A stretch of 52,055 bases of DNA from NCBI GenBank assembly GCA_944382705.1, contig CALWNE010000012.1, positions 1-52,055 on the forward strand, read 5' to 3'. The position numbers and the translations under genes were made by a program. This DNA comes from an uncultured Allofournierella sp. (GTDB lineage: Bacteria; Bacillota; Clostridia; Oscillospirales; Ruminococcaceae). The notes beneath the pieces are model-generated. The model saw nothing but the letters and a program-made list of their open reading frames with translations, did no database searches and had not been told where the DNA came from. Shown piece after piece: positions 15,291 to 24,800 of the stretch (its first letter is position 1; the number at the start of each line of letters is the position of its first letter).

Positions 15291-15884
15291 TTACACCAGC
15301 TTGCGGAACAGGCCGTGGCGGGTGCAATAGGCATACAGAATGCCATGGCCCTTTTTGCGAAAGCGGACAGCAGCCTCCTGCTCCGGATAGAGCTTGATGA
15401 GTTCGGCAGTGCCCCCGGTGACATAGGCCATAAAGGAGATGGAATGGGTTTTGGTCATGGAGTGCTCCATGGAGAGGTAGTAGTCTCCATCAATGATTTC
15501 CACCTTCAGGTCATGGGTGGGCTGTTCTTCCGGCTCCAAAACCTCTGGTTCCAGGGCAGGCAGGGGAATGCCGCAGCAGCAGAAGCTGCCCTTGCCCAGG
15601 GCGGTAATCACATTGCCGCACACCGGGCAGACATAGAACTCCATCTTTTTCAGGTTGCCGGCCTGGTTCTGGTTGGTGCTTAAATCGCCGGTGAACAGCT
15701 GGGTAATGGAAACCCCCAGGGCAGCGGCCAAATCCTCCAGGATGGCGGCATCCGGCAGGCCCTTGCCGGTTTCCCACTTAGAGATGGTTTTATCGCTTAC
15801 ACAAAGAATGTCGGCCAGCTCTTTTTGGGTCAGGCGTTTTTTCTCTCGCAGTTGGCGGATGGTTGCGGCGGTTACATAAGCCAT
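15291..15884 (-). CDS. XRE-type regulator fused to a desulfoferrodoxin-like domain
   Basis: A 197-residue fusion. Residues 5-66 are a helix-turn-helix of the XRE/Cro type (LTQKELADILCVSDKTISKWE). From 82 a desulfoferrodoxin-like part follows: a desulforedoxin-like metal knot (CPVC at 86-89, then CCC at 102-104), and then the five ligands expected for the superoxide-reductase iron centre, H124, H141 and H147 (HSMTKTH, family HPMTKEH), C187 and H190 (CTRHGL). The Glu-Lys pair that precedes the first His in superoxide reductases, needed for catalysis, reads Pro-Thr here, so a sensor role for oxygen, superoxide or iron is more likely than an enzyme. ATG 15884 follows AAAGGAAG by 8 nt; an earlier ATG lacks a ribosome site. 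It sits directly downstream of the oxygen-sensitive PFOR gene, behind a terminator. Targets are unknown. Confidence 0.88.
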   Translation of the reverse strand: MAYVTAATIRQLREKKRLTQKELADILCVSDKTISKWETGKGLPDAAILEDLAAALGVSITQLFTGDLSTNQNQAGNLKKMEFYVCPVCGNVITALGKGSFCCCGIPLPALEPEVLEPEEQPTHDLKVEIIDGDYYLSMEHSMTKTHSISFMAYVTGGTAELIKLYPEQEAAVRFRKKGHGILYAYCTRHGLFRKLV

Positions 15885-15929
15885 TGGTTCAAACTTCCTT
15901 TCTTGCATTGCGCAATATGCTATGGCCTT

Positions 15930-15958
15930 ATCTTACCGAAGGGGTCCCTCAAACACAA
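15930..15958 (-). promoter_or_regulatory. Possible promoter of the XRE-desulfoferrodoxin gene
   Basis: Minus strand TTGTGT (15953-15958), 17 nt, TAAGAT (15930-15935), 46 nt before the start codon. Confidence 0.35.
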
Positions 15959-16004
15959 CCTACGCTTCGTAGAGTGGCCCTTGAGGGGCAAGATTTTGGC
16001 ATAA

Positions 16005-16048
16005 GAAAAAGGGCCCATACCCTTTGTGCACAAGGTATGGACCCTTTT
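16005..16048 (-). terminator. Terminator of the PFOR gene
   Basis: AAAAGGG[t]CCATACC...GGTATGG[g]CCCTTTTT on the minus strand, 33 nt past the stop codon; it is also T-rich in the other direction. Confidence 0.88.
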
Positions 16049-16080
16049 CAATTCGAACGCCCCTTTAGGGAGAGAGGAGA

Positions 16081-19000
16081 TTACTCCTCGGTGGAGTACA
16101 GCTTAACCAGCTTCTGCAGGTAAGCGTAGCGCTCCTTAGCCTTCTTGTCGGCCAGGTCGAACAGCTCTTCAGCACGCTCGGGGAAGGCCAGTTTCAGACG
16201 GCTGTAACGAGTTTCGTTGGAGATGAACTCCTTGTAGTCTGCGGTAGCAGGCTTGGAGTCCAGGGTGAAGGGGTTCTTGCCTTCGGCCTTCTTGCGAGGA
16301 TCGAAGCGGAACATATTCCAGTAGCCGCAAGCAACAGCCTTCTTCATCTCAGCCTGGCAGTTGGTCATGCCGCCCTTGACGCCGTGCATCTCACAGGGAG
16401 CATAGCCGATAACCAGAGAGGGACCATGGTAGCTCTCAGCCTCGGTGATAGCCTTGATGGTCTGGTTCATGTCGGCGCCCATTGCAATCTGAGCAACATA
16501 GACATAACCGTAGCTCATAGCGATTTCGGACAGGCTCTTCTTGCCGATGGCCTTACCGGCAGCAGCAAACTGTGCAACCTGGCCAATCTGGCTGGCCTTG
16601 GAAGCCTGGCCGCCGGTGTTGGAGTAAACCTCGGTATCGAATACCATCACATTGACATCTTCGCCGGAAGCCAGAACATGGTCCAGACCACCGAAACCGA
16701 TGTCGTATGCCCAGCCGTCGCCACCGAAGATCCAAACGCTCTTCTTGGACAGGTAGCTCTTCTTGGGCAGGATTTCCTGGCTGAAACGGCAGTCAGGATC
16801 AGCTTCCAGCAGAGCAACCAGCTTCTTGGTAGCTTCCAGGTTAGCCTTGCCGTCCTCGTAGGTAGCGAAGTACTCCTCGATGGCAGCCTTCTTCTCGGGA
16901 ACGGTGGTCACATCGGCCAGCTCGTGCAGCTTGGCAGCCAGGGACTCACGGATAACCTTCTGGCCCAGGTACATACCCAGACCGTGCTCGGCGTTGTCCT
17001 CGAACAGGCTGTTAGCCCAAGCGGGACCGAAGCCGGACTCCTTGTGGGTGGTGTAGGGAGAGGTAGCAGCGGGGCCGCCCCAGATGGAAGAACAACCGGT
17101 AGCGTTGGAGATGTACATACGCTCACCGAACAGCTGGGTGATCAGACGGCCGTAAGCGGTCTCAGCACAGCCTGCGCAGCTGCCGGAGAACTCCAGCAGG
17201 GGCTGGTTGAACTGGCTGCCCTTAACGGTGGTCTCAGCCATCATGCCGTCCTTCTTGCGGATGTTGTCAACACAGTAGTTGAAGGCATCCTGCTGCTCGG
17301 CCTGGCTCTCCTGGGGAACCATGGTCAGAGCCTTGTTGGGAGCGGGGCAGACATTAGCACATACGCCGCAGCCCATGCAGTCCAGGGGAGAAACTACCAT
17401 GGTGAACTTGTAGTTCTCGCAGCCCTTGCCGGTCATCTGCTTGCTCTTGAGGGAAGCGGGAGCGTTTGCAACCTCATCCTCGGTGAGAGCGAAGGGACGG
17501 ATGGTGGCATGGGGGCAGACATAGGCACACTGGTTACACTGGATGCAGTTGTCGGCGTTCCATTCGGGAACATTCACAGCAACGCCACGCTTCTCGTAAG
17601 CGGAAGCGCCCTGCTCGAACTGGCCATCCACATAATCCATGAAGGCGGAAACAGGCAGGCTGTCGCCGTCCATCTTGGAAACAGGCTCCATGACGTCCTT
17701 AACCATCTTAACGGTAGCGGCATTGCCCTGCAGCTGGGTGTTGTCGGCTGCATCCTCGGCAGTAGCCCACTCAGCGGGGATTTCTACCTTGTGGTAGGCG
17801 TCGAAGCCGGCATCGATGGCCTTCCAGTTCATCTCAACGATGGCATCGCCCTTCTTTGCGAAGGTCTTCTTGGCGGCTTCCTTCATGTAGTTCAGAGCGT
17901 CCTCACGGGGCAGCACGCCGGCCAGAGCAAAGAAAGCAGACTGCAGGATGGTGTTGGTGCGCTTGCCCAGACCAATCTCAACAGCCTTGTCGATGGCGTT
18001 GATGGTGTACAGCTGGATGTTGTTCTGAGCGATGTAGCGCTTGGACTCAGCAGGCATATGGTGAGCCAGCTCCTCGTCGCTCCACTGGCAGTTAATCATG
18101 AAGATACCGCCGGGCTTAACATCCTGAACCATCTTGTAGCCCTTTACAACATAGCTGGGGTTGTGGCAAGCCACGAAGTCAGCCTTGTTGATGTAGTAGG
18201 GGCTCTTGATGGGCTTATCGCCAAAACGCAGGTGGCTGATGGTTACGCCGCCGGTCTTTTTGGAGTCGTACTGGAAGTAAGCCTGAATGTACTTGTCGGT
18301 ATGGTCACCGATGATCTTGGTGCTGTTCTTGTTAGCACCAACGGTGCCGTCGCCGCCCAGACCCCAGAACTTGCACTCTACGGTGCCTTCTGCTGCGGTG
18401 TTGGGAGCGGGCTTCTCCTCCAGGCTCAGGTTGGTAACATCGTCCACGATGCCCAGGGTGAAGCGAGCCTTGGGAGCGTCCTTGGACAGCTCATCGTACA
18501 CAGCGAATACGCTGGAGGGAGGGGTGTCCTTGGAGCCCAGGCCATAACGGCCAGCGATTACAGGAACATCGTTGCCAGCCTCACGCAGGGCGGTAACAAC
18601 ATCCAGGTGCAGGGGCTCGCCCAGAGCGCCAGGCTCCTTGGTGCGGTCCAGCACAGCAATCTTCTTGGCGGTAGCGGGGATGGCGGCCAGCAGCTTTTCG
18701 GCTACGAAGGGACGGTACAGGCGAACCTTTACCAGGCCAACCTTCTCGCCCTTGGCGGTCAGGTAATCCACTACTTCTTCGGCCACATCACAGATGGAGC
18801 CCATGGCGATGATAACGCGCTCAGCGTCGGCAGCGCCGTAGTAGTTGAACAGCTGGTAGTCGGTGCCCAGCTTCTCGTTTACCTTGGCCATGTACTTCTC
18901 TACGATAGCGGGCAGCTCGTCGTAGAACTTGTTGCAGGCCTCACGATGCTGGAAGAAGATGTCGCCGTTCTCGTGAGAACCGCGCATGGTGGGATGCTCG

Positions 19001-19629
19001 GGGTTCAGCGCATGGTTGCGGAACTCGTTGATGGCGTCCCAGTTTACCATCTCAGCCAGGTCGGCGTAGTCCCACTTCTCGATCTTCTGAATCTCGTGAG
19101 AGGTACGGAAGCCGTCGAAGAAGTTGATGAAGGGAACACGGCCCTCGATTGCAGCCAGATGAGCCACAGCAGACAGGTCCATGACCTCCTGGGGGTTGGT
19201 TTCGGCCAGCATGGCGAAACCGGTCTGGCGGCAGGCGTACACATCGCTGTGGTCACCGAAGATGTTCAGGGCATGGCTTGCCACGGTACGGGCAGACACA
19301 TGGAACACGGTGGGCAGCAGCTCGCCGGCGATTTTGTACATGTTGGGAATCATCAGCAGCAGGCCCTGAGAGGCGGTGAAGGTGGTGGTCATTGCACCGG
19401 CTGCCAGGCTGCCGTGTACGGCACCGGCTGCGCCAGCCTCAGACTGCATCTCCATAACCTTTACCTGGCTACCAAAGATGTTTTTACGGCCCGCAGCAGA
19501 CCACTGATCAACATAGTCTGCCATAGGGCTGGACGGGGTGATGGGGTAGATAGCAGCAACTTCGCTGAACGCATAGGCTACATGCGCGGCAGCGGTGTTG
19601 CCATCCATAGACTGTTTTGCTCTAGGCAT
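16081..19629 (-). CDS. nifJ: Pyruvate:ferredoxin (flavodoxin) oxidoreductase
   Basis: The enzyme converts pyruvate and CoA to acetyl-CoA and CO2 and passes two electrons to ferredoxin in the cytoplasm; it is central to fermentation in anaerobes. The 1182-residue single-chain form has all domains: the N-terminal pyrophosphate/substrate domain with YPITPSSPMADY (28-39), the gamma domain, two [4Fe-4S] sites near 692-703 (CIQCNQCAYVCP) and 747-758 (CMGCGVCANVCP), the proximal cluster Cys pair CAGC near 820, and the thiamine-diphosphate motif GDGWAYDIG...NTGGQ near 967-1008. Start ATG 19629 follows GGAGGAAG. It is monocistronic, with a clear promoter and terminator. GC bias leaves long open frames on the opposite strand; these are artefacts. 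Confidence 0.97.
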   Translation of the reverse strand: MPRAKQSMDGNTAAAHVAYAFSEVAAIYPITPSSPMADYVDQWSAAGRKNIFGSQVKVMEMQSEAGAAGAVHGSLAAGAMTTTFTASQGLLLMIPNMYKIAGELLPTVFHVSARTVASHALNIFGDHSDVYACRQTGFAMLAETNPQEVMDLSAVAHLAAIEGRVPFINFFDGFRTSHEIQKIEKWDYADLAEMVNWDAINEFRNHALNPEHPTMRGSHENGDIFFQHREACNKFYDELPAIVEKYMAKVNEKLGTDYQLFNYYGAADAERVIIAMGSICDVAEEVVDYLTAKGEKVGLVKVRLYRPFVAEKLLAAIPATAKKIAVLDRTKEPGALGEPLHLDVVTALREAGNDVPVIAGRYGLGSKDTPPSSVFAVYDELSKDAPKARFTLGIVDDVTNLSLEEKPAPNTAAEGTVECKFWGLGGDGTVGANKNSTKIIGDHTDKYIQAYFQYDSKKTGGVTISHLRFGDKPIKSPYYINKADFVACHNPSYVVKGYKMVQDVKPGGIFMINCQWSDEELAHHMPAESKRYIAQNNIQLYTINAIDKAVEIGLGKRTNTILQSAFFALAGVLPREDALNYMKEAAKKTFAKKGDAIVEMNWKAIDAGFDAYHKVEIPAEWATAEDAADNTQLQGNAATVKMVKDVMEPVSKMDGDSLPVSAFMDYVDGQFEQGASAYEKRGVAVNVPEWNADNCIQCNQCAYVCPHATIRPFALTEDEVANAPASLKSKQMTGKGCENYKFTMVVSPLDCMGCGVCANVCPAPNKALTMVPQESQAEQQDAFNYCVDNIRKKDGMMAETTVKGSQFNQPLLEFSGSCAGCAETAYGRLITQLFGERMYISNATGCSSIWGGPAATSPYTTHKESGFGPAWANSLFEDNAEHGLGMYLGQKVIRESLAAKLHELADVTTVPEKKAAIEEYFATYEDGKANLEATKKLVALLEADPDCRFSQEILPKKSYLSKKSVWIFGGDGWAYDIGFGGLDHVLASGEDVNVMVFDTEVYSNTGGQASKASQIGQVAQFAAAGKAIGKKSLSEIAMSYGYVYVAQIAMGADMNQTIKAITEAESYHGPSLVIGYAPCEMHGVKGGMTNCQAEMKKAVACGYWNMFRFDPRKKAEGKNPFTLDSKPATADYKEFISNETRYSRLKLAFPERAEELFDLADKKAKERYAYLQKLVKLYSTEE

Positions 19630-19705
19630 GTTTCTTCCTCCATAACTTAGTATTTAACGTCCTGCCCCAAAGGGCTTGGGGTAGCGGGCGCTATTACATA
19701 GATAC

Positions 19706-19734
19706 ATTTTATCAAAACCCCGGTGCAAAGTAAA
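19706..19734 (-). promoter_or_regulatory. Promoter of the PFOR gene
   Basis: Minus strand TTTACT (19729-19734), 17 nt, TAAAAT (19706-19711) with TG before the -10. The leader holds a small stem CCCCAA/TTGGGG (19666-19682). Confidence 0.6.
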
Positions 19735-19866
19735 CCGTTTTGTGCCAGCTTTTTGAGCAAACCAAGCATTTTATTAACGAATCAAACTACTTGGTTTTTG
19801 CAATCTGCTGGTTTATTTCCTGTTTTGCCAGCGATTTGTGCTGTTTGGGATTTTACTTTGCTTTCA

Positions 19867-19895
19867 TTGACAAGGCCGGTGTCATCCTCTAATAT
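19867..19895 (+). promoter_or_regulatory. Promoter of corC-nudix
   Basis: TTGACA (19867-19872), 17 nt, TAATAT (19890-19895). Back to back with the PFOR promoter; the 370-bp gap 19630-19999 holds nothing else that I can name. Confidence 0.75.
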
Positions 19896-19999
19896 GGTAA
19901 CATACTATACCCAGACGGCCTGCATTTCAGCAGGCTGCATCTGCCCATAATCGCACGATTTTCCCCTGTTTTGCATAATTACCGAACGGAGGTTTTTAC

Positions 20000-20980
20000 A
20001 TGGATTTTACTGACAGGATAACTCAAGCCCACCCTGTTCTGTTTATTTTGGTGGTAACTTTGGGTGTGCTGCTGGTGCTGGCGGCCGGTATGCTGGCCGG
20101 CTGGGCTGCCGCCAAACGGGAACTGAGGCTGCCCGCCTGGCTTTCGGGGCTGCTTAGCCCTGCGGGCCTTGGCAACGACGATGTGGTGACCGAGGAGGAT
20201 TTGTACGACCTGGTGGACGATGCCGGCGAACAGGATTTGATTGACACCGCACAAAAGGACATGATTACCAATATTTTTGATCTTTCGGACGCAACGGCGG
20301 GGGATGTGATGACCCATCGCACCGAGGTGAACGCCCTCAGCGATCACGCCTGCTGCCGGGAGGCGGTGGAGATGGTGCTTGCATCCGGCAACAGCCGTTT
20401 GCCGGTGTACCGCAAAAGCATTGACGATGTGGTGGGCATTTTGTATGTGAAGGACCTGCTGCGGCTGTTCAGCAGCCAGGAGCTGCTGCAAAAGCCGGTG
20501 GTGCAGTTTGTGCGCCCTGCCATGTATGTGCCGGAGTCCCGCCCTGCGGCGGAGCTGCTGAAGGACTTTAAAAAGCAGCACACCCAGATTGCCATTGTGA
20601 TGGATGAGTACGGCGGAACCGCCGGTATTGTGACCATGGAGGACATTCTGGAGGAGATCGTGGGCGATATTCAGGATGAATACGACCAGGAGGAAGCGGA
20701 TTTTGTTGCCACCGAAAACGGCTTTTTGCTGGACGGTGCCCTGGATTTGGAGGATGCATTCAAAGCCTTTGGACTGGAATGCCCGGAACCGGAGGAAGGG
20801 GACGAATTTGAAACCATTGGCGGTTTAATCAGCGACCGTTTGGGCCACATTCCCAGCCAGGATGAACAGGCAACCGTGGAGTGGGGCGGTCTTCGGTTTA
20901 CGGTAGTGAAGGTAGGGGAACGGCGCATTCAGAAGGTTGCTTGCAGCCTGCTGCCCGCCCAAGCCCCAGAAAAGGAGTAA
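20000..20980 (+). CDS. CorC/HlyC-type CBS-domain protein
   Basis: A 326-residue protein with one N-terminal membrane span (about 13-35), a linker, two CBS domains (about 90-210; TAGDVMTHRTEVNAL, MDEYGGTAGIVTMEDILEEIVGDI) and a C-terminal CorC_HlyC transporter-associated domain (about 235-318). The usual multi-span DUF21/CNNM domain is missing, so this is a short form, with only a single anchor. CBS pairs of this type bind adenine nucleotides; members are linked to magnesium/cobalt efflux, which is inference here. GGAGG precedes the ATG by 9 nt. It is followed after 3 nt by the NUDIX gene, so the two form an operon running against the fork. Confidence 0.87.
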   Translation: MDFTDRITQAHPVLFILVVTLGVLLVLAAGMLAGWAAAKRELRLPAWLSGLLSPAGLGNDDVVTEEDLYDLVDDAGEQDLIDTAQKDMITNIFDLSDATAGDVMTHRTEVNALSDHACCREAVEMVLASGNSRLPVYRKSIDDVVGILYVKDLLRLFSSQELLQKPVVQFVRPAMYVPESRPAAELLKDFKKQHTQIAIVMDEYGGTAGIVTMEDILEEIVGDIQDEYDQEEADFVATENGFLLDGALDLEDAFKAFGLECPEPEEGDEFETIGGLISDRLGHIPSQDEQATVEWGGLRFTVVKVGERRIQKVACSLLPAQAPEKE

Positions 20981-20983
20981 GCC

Positions 20984-21529
20984 ATGGAACATTGGGAAAA
21001 AACACTGGAACAATCCACCCGGTTTGAGGGCCGGGTGGTAAAGGTAACGGTGGACCGGGTTCTGCTGGAGGATGGCCGCCAGTCCACCCGTGAGGTGGTG
21101 CACCACAACGGCGGGGCCTGCGTGCTGCCCTTAACCCAGGACGGGCAGGTTTATCTGGTGCGCCAGTTCCGCTACGCATTTGGCCAGGAACTGTGGGAAC
21201 TGCCGGCAGGCAAGCTGGAACCGGGAGAGGCCCCCTTGGAAGCGGCCAAGCGGGAGCTGGAGGAGGAATGCGGCCTGCGGGCTGAACAATACCGGGACCT
21301 GGGGCCTATCTACCCAACTGTGGGGTACTGCACCGAAATTATTTACACCTGGCTGGCCACCGGCCTGACCCAGTGCCAGGCGCACCTGGATGAGGGAGAG
21401 TTTTTGACCTGCCACTCCATGCCCTTTGAGCAGGCACTGAATCTGGTGATGACGGGAGAAATCCGGGACAGCAAAACCGTGGCTGCTTTGCTGAAGGTTC
21501 ATGCCTTGCGCACAGCCGGAGCACTGTAA
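20984..21529 (+). CDS. NUDIX hydrolase, ADP-ribose pyrophosphatase type
   Basis: A 181-residue NUDIX enzyme. The Nudix box starts in GKLEPGEAPLEAAKRELEEE and ends CGL (about 72-94), with every metal-binding Glu present. The strand VYLVRQFRYAFGQELWELPAG before it is the hallmark of the ADP-ribose pyrophosphatase (NudF/YqkG) group, which splits ADP-ribose to AMP and ribose 5-phosphate. Start ATG is 3 nt after corC, with AAAAGGAG inside the corC end. Substrate is inferred from the subgroup. Confidence 0.9.
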   Translation: MEHWEKTLEQSTRFEGRVVKVTVDRVLLEDGRQSTREVVHHNGGACVLPLTQDGQVYLVRQFRYAFGQELWELPAGKLEPGEAPLEAAKRELEEECGLRAEQYRDLGPIYPTVGYCTEIIYTWLATGLTQCQAHLDEGEFLTCHSMPFEQALNLVMTGEIRDSKTVAALLKVHALRTAGAL

Positions 21530-21657
21530 GCCACCGGCATTTCCTTGTTGGCAAAGGGGATAAACCGAGCTGGAAGCGGCCTTTCAGAGAGGAAAATCCA
21601 CCGATTTTTGTATACTCTCTTTATCTTATTACTTTTTGTAAATATTTTTAAGGCAAA

Positions 21658-21700
21658 CGCCCTCTGGTTTCTTGCAGCAAAGAAGCCAGAGGGCGTTTTT
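21658..21700 (+). terminator. Terminator of corC-nudix
   Basis: CGCCCTCTGG and CCAGAGGGCG (10 bp, 18-nt loop that can pair further) followed by T5. It lies 129 nt past the NUDIX stop. Confidence 0.88.
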
Positions 21701-21785
21701 GTTTTGATGGCCATGAGCCTCAGGTGCAGGGCCTTGCTCACCCCCCATGCCCCACACAGCTGCCAAAGCGGCCGATTGAATGCAG

Positions 21786-21823
21786 AAAGCCCCAGGCGGC
21801 CTTTTGGCCTGCCTGGGGCTTTT
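21786..21823 (-). terminator. Terminator of the GGDEF-EAL gene
   Basis: AAAGCCCCAGGC and GCCTGGGGCTTT with further GGC/GCC pairs around a TTTT loop, 31 nt past the stop codon; the T run also suits the plus direction. Confidence 0.8.
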
Positions 21824-21854
21824 GAGCTTTCAAGTGGCAGCATCTGCCGCCGGA

Positions 21855-24800
21855 TTACAAAGACCCATAGGTTTGCAGCTGCTCATTCCATACCTGGATG
21901 CGCTGCTGCAGGTCCTGCGAGGGCTGGCTCAGCTGGAATGCCGGGCGGCCCAAGAGGTACCCCTGTACATAGTCTGCCTGGAGGGTCATGAGGGTGCGCA
22001 GTTCGCCTTCGGTTTCCACCCCTTCGGCCACCACCTTGCTGCCCATGCTATGGCACAGCTCCACCAGATTGCGTACCAAGGTGAATTTGTGGTTATCCTG
22101 GTCGATGTCTCGAATCAGGCTCATATCCAGCTTGACAAAATCCGGTTTGGTTTTTAGCAGGACTGCATCGGTGCTGTAACCAGAGCCAAAGTCATCCAAC
22201 GCAATGCGGATGCCTGCATCCACAGCAGCCTGCTTTTTCTTTTGGGTTATATCGTTGTCCAGCTCATCGCCTTCGGTAAGTTCCATGACGATGCGGTGGA
22301 GCTGATGCCCAAACTGTTTACGGTAAGCTTGGTCCACCTCAGAAGTAACCGCCCAGTTTGGAATGGAATTGATAAACAACAGTGTTTCGCCCTGGGGACT
22401 TTGCTCGAAAAACGACTGGGAGGCCAGCTTCCAGGTAAGGATATCCACCTCAAACAGCTTGGATTGGAGCCGGGCTGCCTGGATAAAGTCCATGGGATTG
22501 GCCAGCACATTGGAGCGGGGCCGCATCAGCGCCTCGTAGGCAAGGACGGAGCCATCGGTACAGCTTACAATGGGCTGGAACGCATAATCCAGGGCTTTCT
22601 GTTCCAGAATCCGGTTCAGCTCGCCGCTGTTATAAATGACTGTTGCGGTGCGGTTGTAAGCCTGGCGATCAAAGCCACCACAGGTACCCTTGGTGCCATG
22701 TTTGATTTGATACATGGCAAAATCTGCATAGCGCTGAAGCTCTTTCAGGTTGGCAGCATCCCTGGGATACCAGGCAACACCCGCCGAAGCCCGCAGCCGA
22801 TAGCTTTGGTGGTCGGGCAGGGTTATGCTGGCCTGCTGGATGGCCTTTTGCAGCTGATTCAGCCGCTGGGCCAGCTCCTCCTGGGTTTTGTACCCATACG
22901 CAAAGACATAGAATTCATCGCCGGAAATGCGGCCGCAAAGGGTGTTTGGCCCGCTGAAGCAGCGCAGCACCTGCCCCATGCACTGGATGTAGGCATCGCC
23001 ATAGTCGTGACCAAAGGTATCGTTCACATACTTCAGATTATCCAAGTCCATCATAACCATGGCTGCTATGCCAAGATCGGGGTTATCCTGCAGCTGCTGG
23101 AGGCGATTTTGGAAGGCTCTGCGATTGAGCAGGTCGGTAAGGGCATCGTAATCCCGCTCATACTCAATGCGGCGCTGCTTGAGCCTGCTTTCGGTTATAT
23201 CCAGCACCACACCCAGCACATCCTGGCCTCTGCGGCTGATTTTGCAGCGAAGCCACCGCTCTCTCGGCTGGCCTGGATGCAGGTGATAGACGATGCTGTT
23301 TTCGCCCTGTTCCACCGCCAGAGGCTGGATGCTTTCCCAAAAGCTTTTGAACTGGCTCAGGGTGAGGGGCTGGTCGGGGGTGGGCTGCTCAAACAGCTGG
23401 AACATATTTTCGGTGTAGTCCACCTGATGAGGGCCATTGCAGCTGACCCGGAACACCGCCAGGCTCAGGTCTGCTGTGCGGATAATGCGGGAGATACGGC
23501 CTGCACTCTCCGCCACATTGCGGCTGAGCAGCTCCACAGCGTCTGCCAAATCGTCCACCTCGGCAATGCCGGTATGGCTAAGAGCAACGGGCTTGGAGGG
23601 GTCCATCCCACGCACCTGCCTGGCCAGCCTTCTGAGCGGTCTGGAGAAGCGACGGCCAGACAAAGCACAAATCAGGGTGCCCACCAGCAGCGTGACACTG
23701 GCAATTACACCAAGGGATTGAATCGTTTGGTTTGCAAAGCTGAATAAGCTGTCTTGTTCCATAACGCCCAGAAGCACCCACTGTTCCTGGGTAAAGGGTG
23801 AGTCCGTGCTGTAAATTTCCAGGGGGTGTACGCTGGCATAATAAACATCCTGGACGCTTTCGCCGTTGACCGTGGAAACGAAATAGAAATCTTCTGCTCC
23901 CTCCACCATTGCCTGGCTCAAATGCACGATACTGCCCACCTGAAAGGATTCCTGCATTTGTGTGCCGTTCAGGGCTACGATCTGGTATTCTCCTTCCGGA
24001 TTTTCCGGAACATGGGTCGCCAGCAGGTAGGACCCCTTTTGAGTGGACCGCAGTTCGTTGCTGGGCAGAAGGGTACGGATGTAGTCAACGGTAATTTCCA
24101 CCCCCACCAGGCCATAGGTATGGCCGGTGGAATCCACCAGCGGCTGGGTATACACCACGCAGATATCCTGCCCATCGCTGCCGCCCTTGATGAGGGGTGT
24201 CCAGTAGCCCATATCTCGCAGGTTGGAGAATGCACTCTGGGCCGACATTTCCTGTGGGTTGTAGAAAAGGCTATTCAGCCAGGAGGCCTGAAAGCAGGGC
24301 TGCCAGCCCTCATCTGCTGTGATATTCAGCTGTTTTATCATCTGGGAGGGCCCATATTTCACAAGCAAATCCGAAAAATCCTCGGGGTTTTGGTCCGGAT
24401 TCAAATCCCGGATGTAAACACCCGGCTTGCATTCCTTGAGCCCGCCTTCTGTATTCTGATTTGTCTGGGTAACATCGGTGAACACCACAAAGGCCCCTGT
24501 TACCTTGTTTTGGCGGGTCATTTCTATGATGTAGGGAGAGATTTTCTCCAGCAGGTAATTGGTTTTTTCATCGTTTACCTGTAAGTCCTGCGTGCTCATC
24601 TGGTTTCTCTGCAGATATCCCTCAATGGAATCGTTCATGCGCTTTTGCACCAGATAAAAATCACTCCAATGCTGAATCATGCGGTTTTGGATGTAATTTT
24701 TGCGCTGTTCGGTGTGCTGCCACAGGCTGTTAATGGCATCGGTACGCATTTGGTCGATGGTTCCGCCGAAAATCAAAAATCCCATGAACAAAGCACACTG

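Noticed and set aside
15052..15330. A 92-codon plus-strand frame with AGGAGG upstream
   Set aside because: It begins with TTG 17 nt after the AGGAGG, too far, and reads through a perfect 19-bp terminator stem into the antisense of the XRE gene.
16384..19650. A 1088-codon open frame on the plus strand across the PFOR gene
   Set aside because: It is exactly antisense to a complete, motif-rich PFOR; the reading comes from GC-biased third positions. Similar antisense frames over opp, gyrA, gyrB and mnmG were dropped for the same reason.
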